Assembly (NCBI GenBank): GCA_964429675.1
Contig: CAYSDF010000031.1
Location: forward strand, 1 to 10,989
Direction of reading: 5' to 3'
Source: GWA2-44-9 sp964429675
Lineage (GTDB): Bacteria; Patescibacteriota; Minisyncoccia; 2-02-FULL-40-12; GWA2-44-9
Length of the DNA: 10,989 nt
Each line of letters begins with the position of its first letter. The stretch's first letter is position 1. The notes under the pieces are model-generated. The model was not told the DNA's origin. It saw nothing but the letters and a program-made list of their open reading frames with translations, and made no database searches. The translations under genes and the position numbers were made by a program. This document shows positions 1 through 5,375 of the stretch, one piece after another.

Positions 1-39
1 AACCTGCGGGAGATCCCCAGAGATCAACTCTCCTGCGGT
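1..39. repeat. Imperfect hairpin at window edge
   Basis: The first bases (AACC, a bulged T, then GCGGGAG) pair with CTCCTGCGGTT at 29-39: eleven pairs including one G-T, one bulged T and a 15-17 nt loop. It may be the tip of a longer structure lying outside the window. No gene is visible in 1-318; the stretch holds this hairpin, the large inverted repeat and a terminator. Confidence 0.35.
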
Positions 40-64
40 TAGCGATCCGTGTTTTGGCTTTCCG

Positions 65-258
65 CAAAACCCCTCCTCATTTTTGACAATTTGGTCTCAA
101 GGGTAACACAACAGTTAAATTAATTGACAATTTGGCTTATATAAATTTTGGGTGTTGGCGAAGCTTAAACAGGGCCTAAAATTTATAGCCAAATTGAGAT
201 TAATTTAACTGTTTGTCCGTAGAGATCCAACGCTTGTCAAAAATGAGGAGGGGTTTTG
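65..258. repeat. Large fold-back inverted repeat (MITE-like or structured element)
   Basis: The outer arms are a perfect 25-bp inverted repeat (65-89 with 234-258). Inside it a second stem of 13 bp (111-123 with 200-212), a 9-bp stem (128-136 with 188-196) and a 10-bp stem (140-149 with 178-187) continue the fold. The apex carries GCGAAGC (158-164), which can itself form a mini-hairpin. TTGACAATTTGG occurs twice in the left half (84-95 and 124-135). There is no open reading frame of note inside and no clear target-site duplication outside. The shape resembles a non-autonomous fold-back element, but a structured transcript or replication-arrest site is possible. Confidence 0.6.
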
Positions 259-266
259 GTTTTATG

Positions 267-306
267 TCGGCAAACGAAAAGCCCCGATGTTTTGGGGCTT
301 TGCCGA
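267..306 (-). terminator. Intrinsic terminator of the PHPT1-like gene
   Basis: AAAGCCCC (278-285) pairs with GGGGCTTT (294-301) around an 8-nt loop, extended by TCGGCA (267-272) with TGCCGA (301-306). Read on the minus strand the G-rich arm is followed by TTTTCGTTT, and the hairpin starts 13 bases after the stop codon of the minus-strand gene. Confidence 0.65.
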
Positions 307-318
307 TTTGTGGGGAGC

Positions 319-661
319 TTAGACGCTTATCACCGTCCAATCAGGGTAGGCTTCGCGCAGAACACTCAGCGTCCAATCCCGATCTGGCTCCCTACCAAAT
401 TCTCCACTCTTCTTGGAGACTGTAATGGTTTTGGACTCTGGGGATACACCGATCCAGCCACCACCGATACAACGTGCCTTTAGGCCATGAGGCCGAAGCT
501 GATACCGAAACGCATCCAGAATATCAGCGTGAAATTGATGTCTCTCATCGGCACGGACCACTTGCTTGGTGACGCCGTTGCCATCCTCTACGACGACAAC
601 AATGAACTTACGCCCCCCCCCTAGAGTCTATCTCGACTACTGGTAGCTCAGAAAGTGTCAC
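319..661 (-). pseudogene. Janus/Ocnus (PHPT1-like) phosphohistidine phosphatase, frameshifted at C9
   Basis: Homologue of the 14-kDa protein histidine phosphatase family (Janus/Ocnus), which removes phosphate from histidine residues. The GTG at 661-659 follows GGAGG (672-668) by six bases and opens MTLSELPVVEIDSR, matching the family N-terminus. In that frame translation ends at TAA after 17 codons, because 613-621 is nine Cs (nine Gs in the gene). The rest of the family continues in the next frame to TAA at 319. Removing one base gives exactly 113 residues that align ungapped with human PHPT1 around the tract. In that corrected protein the catalytic His is H44 (FHADILD), the phosphate-binding residues are K18 and R36, and C-I-GGG is 64-68. 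GC is about 52 % against about 36 % in the DNA just upstream. It is either a fresh pseudogene, a phase-variable or slippage-decoded gene, or an assembly error. The internal GTG at 561 would drop the N-terminal strand and K18. Confidence 0.8.
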
Positions 662-675
662 ACTCTACCTCCACT

Positions 676-903
676 ATCAAAGAGCTTGATTATGCTACCC
701 ATATTACAATATTTAATAGGATAAATCAAGGCCTTAAAAACCTAGGTGTTAAGCCATTTATCAACAGGGGGATTGATTTTGCTAGTAAAATAACGGAAAA
801 TTAAGAAGTATCAGATTTAATTGCCCGGGTCGATGCAATTAACAAACAGATTTTAAAATTTAGAACTTATGCGTCTGATCAAGCGCAAAAGTCCTATTTA
901 TAA
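676..903 (+). pseudogene. Possible gene remnant with one in-frame stop
   Basis: One frame reads protein-like for 41 codons from 676 (IKELDYATHITIFNRINQGL and on) to a TAA at 802-804, and then continues in the same frame for another 32 codons (EVSDLIARVDAINKQILKFR and on) to TAA at 901-903. The translation is rich in alternating hydrophobic and charged residues, as in helical proteins, and I do not recognise a family. No start codon with a ribosome binding site is visible; the open frame begins at 625 just after a TAG, which overlaps the opposite-strand gene. It would be the broken 3' part of an older gene directly upstream of HU. In AT-rich DNA a run like this could also arise by chance. Confidence 0.35.
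701..729 (-). promoter_or_regulatory. Promoter of the PHPT1-like gene
   Basis: On the minus strand TTGATT (729-724) is followed after exactly 17 bases by TAATAT (706-701), giving a 5' UTR of about 33 bases before the GGAGG at 672-668 and GTG at 661. It sits inside the AT-rich DNA that also carries the possible plus-strand gene remnant. Confidence 0.55.
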
Positions 904-905
904 AC

Positions 906-1184
906 ATGGCGGTTAAGAAAAATCAACTAGTTCAAATATTAGCCGAAAGATTTCAGGTTTCCAAAAAGCAATCCTTGGAATGGCTCGACGGATTTACCGA
1001 CGAGATCACTAAGGCATTACGAAAAGGAGAAAAGGTAAACATAACCGGTTTTGGAATTTTCAAAGTTGCTGACCGAAAGGCCCGCGAAGGCGTCAACCCT
1101 CGCACTGGAGCAAAAATCCATATCAACGCTTCCAAGAAGCCGAGATTCACTGCCGGTAAACTACTCAAAGAAGCAGTCAAGTAA
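906..1184 (+). CDS. hup: HU-family DNA-binding protein
   Basis: A 92-residue nucleoid protein of the usual HU length, which dimerises and bends DNA. The N-terminal helical part (about 1-45) is followed by the hinge GFG (48-50) and the beta arm with the family signature REGVNPRTG (60-68), whose proline (P65) is the residue that intercalates between DNA bases in HU/IHF. The basic C-terminus is SKKPRFTAGKLLKEAVK. The start is the only ATG that gives the full N-terminal helix. There is no Shine-Dalgarno sequence before it; the DNA reads TATTTATAAACATG, which could be a -10 box for a leaderless mRNA. It lies directly after the possible gene remnant and is followed by a 300-bp hairpin-rich spacer. 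Confidence 0.95.
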   Translation: MAVKKNQLVQILAERFQVSKKQSLEWLDGFTDEITKALRKGEKVNITGFGIFKVADRKAREGVNPRTGAKIHINASKKPRFTAGKLLKEAVK

Positions 1185-1195
1185 ATATATTATTT

Positions 1196-1301
1196 CGGCA
1201 ACCCGTGAAACGGAGCAGCAACCGAACGAAGTCGAACAGTGGCCGTATGGCCATCGTCGTATGACGGCAACCCGTGAAACGGAGCAGTCGTCGTATGACG
1301 G
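1196..1301. repeat. Mini-hairpin repeat cluster, two copies of a dispersed element
   Basis: GCAACCCGTGAAACGGAGC occurs at 1198-1216 and again at 1267-1285 (a third copy is at 5156-5174). Each contains CCGT-GAA-ACGG. Between and after them stand further tiny stems: GGCC-GTAT-GGCC (1241-1252) and CGTC-GTAT-GACG (1255-1266 and 1289-1300). The segment starts 12 bases after the HU stop codon. The open frames read across it are fortuitous. Confidence 0.7.
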
Positions 1302-1306
1302 ATCCG

Positions 1307-1374
1307 CCAGGTAGTAGAATTTCCAATGCGCTCGAGCGCAATGTAAATTCATTATTGGAAATTTCACTACCTGG
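1307..1374. repeat. Long near-perfect hairpin downstream of HU
   Basis: Bases 1307-1327 pair with 1354-1374 over 21 positions with two mismatches. The loop contains its own perfect palindrome GCGCTCGAGCGC (1328-1339). The hairpin lacks a T-tract, so it is probably an mRNA 3' stability structure or a small mobile remnant, not a terminator. Confidence 0.55.
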
Positions 1375-1384
1375 TCCAATATTA

Positions 1385-1424
1385 TATAACTAAACCCCCG
1401 CTAATCAGCGGGGGTTTAGTTATA
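1385..1424. terminator. Bidirectional intrinsic terminator
   Basis: A perfect 18-bp stem (1385-1402 with 1407-1424) around the loop AATC, with a CCCCCGCT / AGCGGGGG core and an A/T-rich base that gives a GTTTAGTTAT tail. It closes the HU transcription unit. Confidence 0.8.
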
Positions 1425-1451
1425 GACAATTCAAATTATTAGGCATATAAC
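1423..1451 (+). promoter_or_regulatory. Promoter of the patatin-like gene
   Basis: TAGACA (1423-1428) and TATAAC (1446-1451) are 17 bases apart, directly after the terminator and about 37 bases before the start codon. A second -10-like box (AGGTATAAG, 1453-1461) lies just downstream. Confidence 0.55.
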
Positions 1452-1487
1452 ATAGGTATAAGACAAGATCCTTAAAAAGAAGGTCCT

Positions 1488-2738
1488 ATGGATGGTATAG
1501 CTATTAACTTACCCGGCGGATTTTCCGGTCTGGCTCCCCACGTCGGAGCTCTTCACGGCTGGTACGATGCTGCTCAAAGGGGAATACTGCCTCTACCAGA
1601 ATATATCTGCACCAGCTCCGTCGGAGGAATTGCCGGAGGAATAGCAGTCCAGAATTCCGAACAAGTTTTTACGAATGCCGAGAATCAAATAATCTATCTC
1701 AAAAGAAAGCACTTCGCCTCATTGAATCCTGAGCTTAAGAAAAAGGCCGCTATTACAGGCCTGATCACCTTGGCCGGATTACTCCTGCCAACTCATAAGA
1801 TACAAAGCCCATATTTACGCAATGCCTTGAAATTAGGTTTAGCAGGTTTAGTTTTAAGTCAACAGGGTAAGTTTATCAAAGATCTTTTCAGCGTCGAATC
1901 ATTTTTAACTTATGATAATCTGACTAATCTTTTAAATGAGACTTGGAATTTTGACCGCATCTTTAACTCGCCTATCAAAATCGAGGTTCCATCGGTCAAT
2001 ATAAATAAGGCTGGCTGGACTTTGGATGATATTATGTCTGATCCGCCGCTTTATCTGCATAAGTGGCAAAATCATGGCTGGTCTACAGTCACTAATTTTA
2101 AACCGGAAGATGTTAATCTAGAGGTTGGCGCTCGAAACCAAAAATTCCTAGAAGGAGTTGTTAATGGCATGCGTCTTTATGGCCATTTCCCGCCAGGTAG
2201 AAATAAAGAAGGGGATGCTCTTGTAGATACAGCGACTTTAAGCAATGTGCCTTTACATTTTGCGATTAAAGCCGGCTACACAAAAATAGTCGTACTTTAC
2301 TATAATCGTAGCACCGAGGGTCCGAGCAATAATGGATTTAGGAGATGGACTAGTTCACTGAATAGAAGCTTCGATATAAAAGTAGCTGAAGATACTCGTA
2401 AAGTCATGTTAGGTTATCTAAGGGTAAATAACGACTTAGGCCAGCTCGATAAGCACAGAAAAGAGAATGACCTCTTGGAGAAATTTTTGTCCAAACAGCC
2501 TACAGGCACTTGGCCTGAACTTGAAGAAGCTCTCCGGCTTGGACGAGAAATAGAAAAAAGCTATTCCTTCAGCCATAAACGTCAAATCCAACTTTTATTT
2601 GTAGGCTCGGACCCTCTGCCCGATATCCATTTCGGACATTTTAGTTCCGATGACATGATTGACGGAATTAATATCGGCTACAATGCTTTCCGAAACGCCA
2701 TACCTCAAATAGAAAAAATGCTTTCAACTAATTTATAA
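1488..2738 (+). CDS. Patatin-like phospholipase, divergent active-site motifs
   Basis: A 416-residue protein with the layout of the patatin fold, a Ser-Asp dyad lipid acyl hydrolase. The oxyanion loop is at residues 9-14 (PGGFSG, usually GGGxRG). The nucleophile is in YICTSSVGGIAGG: Ser44, with the usual GxSxG changed to TxSxG. The catalytic Asp is D247 in DTATLSNVPLHFAI, where families usually have D-G-G/A. Two hydrophobic stretches (about 91-101 and 113-124) sit between them and could contact membrane; there is no signal peptide. The start is supported by AGAAGG about five bases before ATG. It has its own promoter and terminator. Likely role: releasing fatty acids from glycerolipids. The next gene is a glycerol-3-phosphate-dehydrogenase-like enzyme, so the two may serve one lipid-salvage route (inference). 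The substituted glycines make activity uncertain. Confidence 0.8.
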   Translation: MDGIAINLPGGFSGLAPHVGALHGWYDAAQRGILPLPEYICTSSVGGIAGGIAVQNSEQVFTNAENQIIYLKRKHFASLNPELKKKAAITGLITLAGLLLPTHKIQSPYLRNALKLGLAGLVLSQQGKFIKDLFSVESFLTYDNLTNLLNETWNFDRIFNSPIKIEVPSVNINKAGWTLDDIMSDPPLYLHKWQNHGWSTVTNFKPEDVNLEVGARNQKFLEGVVNGMRLYGHFPPGRNKEGDALVDTATLSNVPLHFAIKAGYTKIVVLYYNRSTEGPSNNGFRRWTSSLNRSFDIKVAEDTRKVMLGYLRVNNDLGQLDKHRKENDLLEKFLSKQPTGTWPELEEALRLGREIEKSYSFSHKRQIQLLFVGSDPLPDIHFGHFSSDDMIDGINIGYNAFRNAIPQIEKMLSTNL

Positions 2739-2784
2739 AGCTCCAATCTGACTCCGTCAATTGACGGATGGCAGAGGAGCTTTT
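2737..2784 (+). terminator. Branched intrinsic terminator after the patatin-like gene
   Basis: AAAGCTCC (2737-2744) pairs with GGAGCTTT (2776-2783), followed by T and AATTTA. Between the arms lies the perfect palindrome TCCGTCAATTGACGGA (2753-2768). The stem starts inside the stop codon. Confidence 0.65.
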
Positions 2785-2786
2785 AA

Positions 2787-2815
2787 TTTACTTCGAGCTG
2801 ATTTTGATATAGTAT
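2787..2815 (+). promoter_or_regulatory. Promoter of the FAD oxidoreductase gene
   Basis: TTTACT (2787-2792) and TAGTAT (2810-2815) are 17 bases apart and lie directly after the preceding terminator. An alternative -10 is TATAGT (2808-2813) at 15 bases. Confidence 0.4.
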
Positions 2816-2845
2816 CCGCTTAAGAACCTTAAAAATAGGATAGCC

Positions 2846-4141
2846 ATGCCTCCTGACACGATAGAAACTGACCTGGTCATAATGGGCGGGGGATTTATGG
2901 GTCTTGCTATCGCTCATCAAGCCGCGCTCAAAGGTCTTAGATCTGTTGTTATTGAAAAGAACAAAATCACCGGCCCCCACTATATGACGGGTCTTTTATC
3001 TCCAAGAGCGGATTATATGCCTTTTGATATTGAGTCCGCCCGATTCGCAGCTCATGAATGTGCCCACTGGCAGGAAATGTTTCCTAGTATTGTGAAGCCC
3101 ACGAGATTTTTGATTCCTATCAATGATAATACCCACCATGGCTTTCATTCACTAAAACCCTTACTTGAGCTATACGACCAGATTACAAAGGAAAGATTGG
3201 GCAAATTATGGCTATCCCAGCCAAAGCACTATAAGATCGATCAAGCTACCCTAGAGACTATGGAGCCTAACCTTCGAAAAGGATTTTTTAGAGAGGCACT
3301 GGCATTTCATGAGCTTACAGCCGACCCTAATCTGCTTTTAAAAGCTTTGTCCGAAAGAATTGCATCCTTGGGAAACTACTGCAAACAAATATCAATTAAA
3401 GACATATCTGCCTATGTAATAGACAAAAAACGCATCCGGAAATTAGATATTATTACTAAAGATGGCGGACGTTTTTCTTTAGTTAACCGCCTAGGACAAT
3501 TAACTTTCATAAATGCAGCTGGACCATGGATGGGTGAAGTTGCCAGAGGCCTTGGTATAAAACTGCCTCTTGAATTCAGCTTAGGGATTCAGATGACAAT
3601 ACCTATAAAACATTTTTTCCGGTCGGGAATTATCACTTTCACAAATGAAAATAAATATCTCATATGCCTCCAGAGAGGAGATCATCTTCAGATCGGACCC
3701 TCTAATACTCCTTTCATCGGGAAACCTGACAATATAGAAACCTGCGATAAAGATGCGGGCCTACTGATGGAAACATTCCAAAATATTGTGGAACCTGAAA
3801 AAATATCTCAGAAACCGGAAATAAAATCAGCCGGATTGAGAGTAAAAATGAAATTGCCCCGTTGTCCTGACACAAATCGGCCTTTTATTTTTCATACAGA
3901 CTATGAGAATTATTTTGCTATTTATCCCGGCAAAGCATCCTTGGCTTTTATGGCCGCCAACGAAATTCTGGCTAAAATTTCCAGGAGAAAAATATATACC
4001 CATTCTTTGAATGGAACAAGGCTCCGATATACCCGCCTTAGGCTCTACATGATTTGGCTACAATCGGTCATTAGAACCGGATGGCATTTTAGCAAATACT
4101 GGCTAAAGCTACCTTTGAAAAAATTAAAACCCCCGCAATAA
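2846..4141 (+). CDS. FAD-dependent oxidoreductase, GlpD/GlpA-like (DAO family)
   Basis: A 431-residue flavoprotein of the D-amino-acid-oxidase/glycerol-3-phosphate dehydrogenase superfamily. The dinucleotide-binding fold is at 9-38: DLVIMGGGFMGLAIA with GGGxxG at 14-19 and the ribose-binding acid E37. NAAGPWMGEVA (223-233) matches the conserved NAAGPWVD region of GlpD/GlpA. IGPSNTPFIGKPDN (around 283-296) matches their IGTTDTPY-GDP stretch. The C-terminal GLRV and YPGK segments stand where GlpD has GLRP and GGK. It is shorter than E. coli GlpD (501 residues) and lacks the extra C-terminal domain, ending in a basic tail. ATG follows TAGGATAG with acceptable spacing. Substrate is not certain; glycerol 3-phosphate is the best guess, but other 2-hydroxyacids or amines fit the family. 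The stop codon lies in the loop of a terminator hairpin. Confidence 0.8.
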   Translation: MPPDTIETDLVIMGGGFMGLAIAHQAALKGLRSVVIEKNKITGPHYMTGLLSPRADYMPFDIESARFAAHECAHWQEMFPSIVKPTRFLIPINDNTHHGFHSLKPLLELYDQITKERLGKLWLSQPKHYKIDQATLETMEPNLRKGFFREALAFHELTADPNLLLKALSERIASLGNYCKQISIKDISAYVIDKKRIRKLDIITKDGGRFSLVNRLGQLTFINAAGPWMGEVARGLGIKLPLEFSLGIQMTIPIKHFFRSGIITFTNENKYLICLQRGDHLQIGPSNTPFIGKPDNIETCDKDAGLLMETFQNIVEPEKISQKPEIKSAGLRVKMKLPRCPDTNRPFIFHTDYENYFAIYPGKASLAFMAANEILAKISRRKIYTHSLNGTRLRYTRLRLYMIWLQSVIRTGWHFSKYWLKLPLKKLKPPQ

Positions 4142-4148
4142 GCGGGGG
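4130..4148 (-). terminator. Terminator hairpin for the minus-strand lipoprotein gene
   Basis: CCCCCGC (4130-4136) pairs with GCGGGGG (4142-4148) around AATAA, which contains the plus-strand gene's stop codon. On the minus strand the stem is followed by TTTTAATTTTTT, a strong U-tract, so it serves the gene arriving from the right. Confidence 0.75.
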
Positions 4149-4152
4149 ATTC

Positions 4153-4182
4153 ACCCCCACACTCATGCATGAGTGTGGGGGT
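4153..4182 (+). terminator. Terminator between convergent genes
   Basis: A perfect 30-bp palindrome with arms 4153-4167 and 4168-4182 (core CCCCCACACTC / GAGTGTGGGGG), followed on the plus strand by TTATTTAT. It directly abuts the stop codon of the minus-strand gene (4185-4183). Confidence 0.75.
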
Positions 4183-5097
4183 TTATTTATCCAAGCCTTT
4201 TTGTTTTATAAGGCCCAGAAAATTATTTAAATCTTTGGCAGAAATAACATAAAAGAAATTGCTCAGGCCTTCAATCAGAATACCTATAACCTGGCCGTCC
4301 TTATTAAAAACCGGGCCGCCAGAAAATCCTTTTTCGGCTTGAATTCTTGCCCGATAAAGCCTTTTGATTCCATTCTGGTTTATGGGCATATTTTCTATTT
4401 TGGCACTAATGGTTCCTTTGAAAGTATAATCTAGTATATCCGATAGGCCTAGATCGTATTGATTGATATTTACTCCCAGCACACTAGGGAACATACTTTC
4501 CACGGGCACAAAACCGCTTGCGTAAATTTCATCATTTTCCCTGGCATTTTCTTCCAAGGTTAGCACTTTAGCAGACGAATCCTTACTAATTTTAAAAGCA
4601 ATATAGTCTCGATGAGATCCCAGGCCCCCCATTGCAATTATCGATAAAGGAAAGCTCTTCGGGCCATCTGGAGTCTGTACTACTGCTAAAAGACGATAGT
4701 TATAATTTATCCCCTCGGGAATTTCATTCTTCATAGCGAAGGGTAGTCCTCGAAGCTCTAGTGCTAAGACTGAACTCATTAATACATGGCGAGCACTTAA
4801 GACTATATTATCTGAAACTTTGAATCCCGTACCTGCCGTAATAGTAATGGGATGGTCTTGGTTTCTATTTGTATAGAATGCGGCCACAATCATTATTTTA
4901 TTTTTCTGAGCCTCAAATACTTTTGCCGGCAAAGGGCCATCCGAAGTAGTAGCACCCGGCGGAGGAGCGGCAATATACACTTTCTCAGTTTCTATGCTTT
5001 TATTCTTATCATTATTAGCATTTCTATCTAAAAGATTACACGCCGATATGCCGACTATCAGAATCAGACAAAAACTGATATTGAGGATTCTTTTCAA
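4183..5097 (-). CDS. Lipoprotein with trypsin-like serine protease domain
   Basis: A 304-residue secreted protein. The N-terminus MKRILNISFCLILIVGISAC is a lipoprotein signal peptide with lipobox ISAC, lipidated Cys20, followed by a polar linker to about residue 60. The rest is a chymotrypsin-like fold with a complete triad: H104 in TGF...LSARHV (90-105), D164 in HRDYIAFKI, and S259 in EKGFSGGPVFNKDG (255-268). There is no PDZ domain, unlike DegP/HtrA. The start is TTG at 5097, chosen because AAAAGGA lies seven bases upstream and because the positive charge before the hydrophobic segment is encoded there; no ATG is available before the lipobox. It probably acts outside the membrane in protein quality control, processing, or attack on partner-cell proteins; the target cannot be read from the sequence. 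Confidence 0.88.
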   Translation of the reverse strand: MKRILNISFCLILIVGISACNLLDRNANNDKNKSIETEKVYIAAPPPGATTSDGPLPAKVFEAQKNKIMIVAAFYTNRNQDHPITITAGTGFKVSDNIVLSARHVLMSSVLALELRGLPFAMKNEIPEGINYNYRLLAVVQTPDGPKSFPLSIIAMGGLGSHRDYIAFKISKDSSAKVLTLEENARENDEIYASGFVPVESMFPSVLGVNINQYDLGLSDILDYTFKGTISAKIENMPINQNGIKRLYRARIQAEKGFSGGPVFNKDGQVIGILIEGLSNFFYVISAKDLNNFLGLIKQKGLDK

Positions 5098-5155
5098 CGT
5101 CAGATCCTTTTAAAAGATCAAATTTAAGTAAGGGTAATATTATTTAAAGATTAAA

Positions 5156-5194
5156 GCAACCCGTGAAACGGAGCGGGCGTCGTATGACGGCAAC
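5156..5194. repeat. Third copy of the dispersed mini-hairpin repeat
   Basis: GCAACCCGTGAAACGGAGC (5156-5174) is identical to the two copies near 1200-1285 and is again followed by GTCGTATGACGG (5179-5190), which here follows GGGC where the earlier copy has AGTC. Stems: CCGT-GAA-ACGG and CGTC-GTAT-GACG. It lies between the lipoprotein gene start and the tRNA promoter. Confidence 0.7.
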
Positions 5195-5225
5195 AATTCC
5201 TGGGGATAGAAAAATTAAAAAATTA

Positions 5226-5234
5226 TGGTATACT
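5226..5234 (+). promoter_or_regulatory. Extended -10 promoter of tRNA-Gly
   Basis: TGG then TATACT (5229-5234) is an extended -10 element. The -35 position (5206-5211, ATAGAA) is poor, which fits an extended -10 promoter. Transcription would start near 5241, about 60 bases before the mature tRNA. Confidence 0.55.
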
Positions 5235-5260
5235 AAATAAAATAATCGCATAGGGACTTT

Positions 5261-5282
5261 TTTGGCGGGCCTGCCCGCCAAA
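5261..5282 (+). promoter_or_regulatory. Leader hairpin before tRNA-Gly
   Basis: TTTGGCGGG (5261-5269) pairs perfectly with CCCGCCAAA (5274-5282) around CCTG. The 3' arm CCCGCC is also complementary to GGCGGG at 5302-5307, which is the start of the tRNA acceptor stem, so it could pair either way. A weaker stem (GGTC with GACC, 5283-5298) follows. Confidence 0.5.
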
Positions 5283-5302
5283 GGTCACTTCAGCGACCAA
5301 AG

Positions 5303-5373
5303 GCGGGTATAGTACAGTGGTAGTACGACTGCCTTCCAAGCAGTAGACACGAGTTCGAATCTCGTTACCCGCT
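5303..5373 (+). tRNA. tRNA-Gly(UCC)
   Basis: A full cloverleaf: acceptor GCGGGTA (5303-5309) with TACCCGC (5366-5372); D stem GTAC/GTAC (5312-5315, 5323-5326); anticodon stem ACTGC/GCAGT (5328-5332, 5340-5344) with loop CTTCCAA and anticodon TCC at 5335-5337; T stem ACGAG/CTCGT (5349-5353, 5361-5365) with loop TTCGAAT. The discriminator is T (5373), as usual for bacterial tRNA-Gly. CCA is not encoded (CCC follows), so the end must be added by a nucleotidyltransferase. Confidence 0.97.
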
Positions 5374-5375
5374 CC

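Noticed and set aside
111..212. GTTAAAT and ATTTAAC in the fold-back arms look like integron attC core sites
   Set aside because: In attC the order is RYYYAAC then GTTRRRY; here it is reversed on both strands, and there is no integrase or cassette array.
213..483. Plus-strand open frames of 70 and 75 codons
   Set aside because: They run through the inverted repeat and antisense to the PHPT1-like gene, with no ribosome binding site and no family resemblance.
319..561. Starting the PHPT1-like protein at the GTG at 561
   Set aside because: There is no ribosome binding site before it, and it would lose the first beta strand and the lysine conserved in the family, which are encoded upstream across the C9 run.
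1196..1301. Repeats after HU considered as a CRISPR array
   Set aside because: Only two short copies, no regular spacer length, and the unit is a self-complementary mini-hairpin; no cas genes are near.
1051..1379. Open frames across the mini-hairpin repeats on both strands
   Set aside because: They are shadows of HU and of the palindromic repeats; their translations repeat the same short words because the DNA does.
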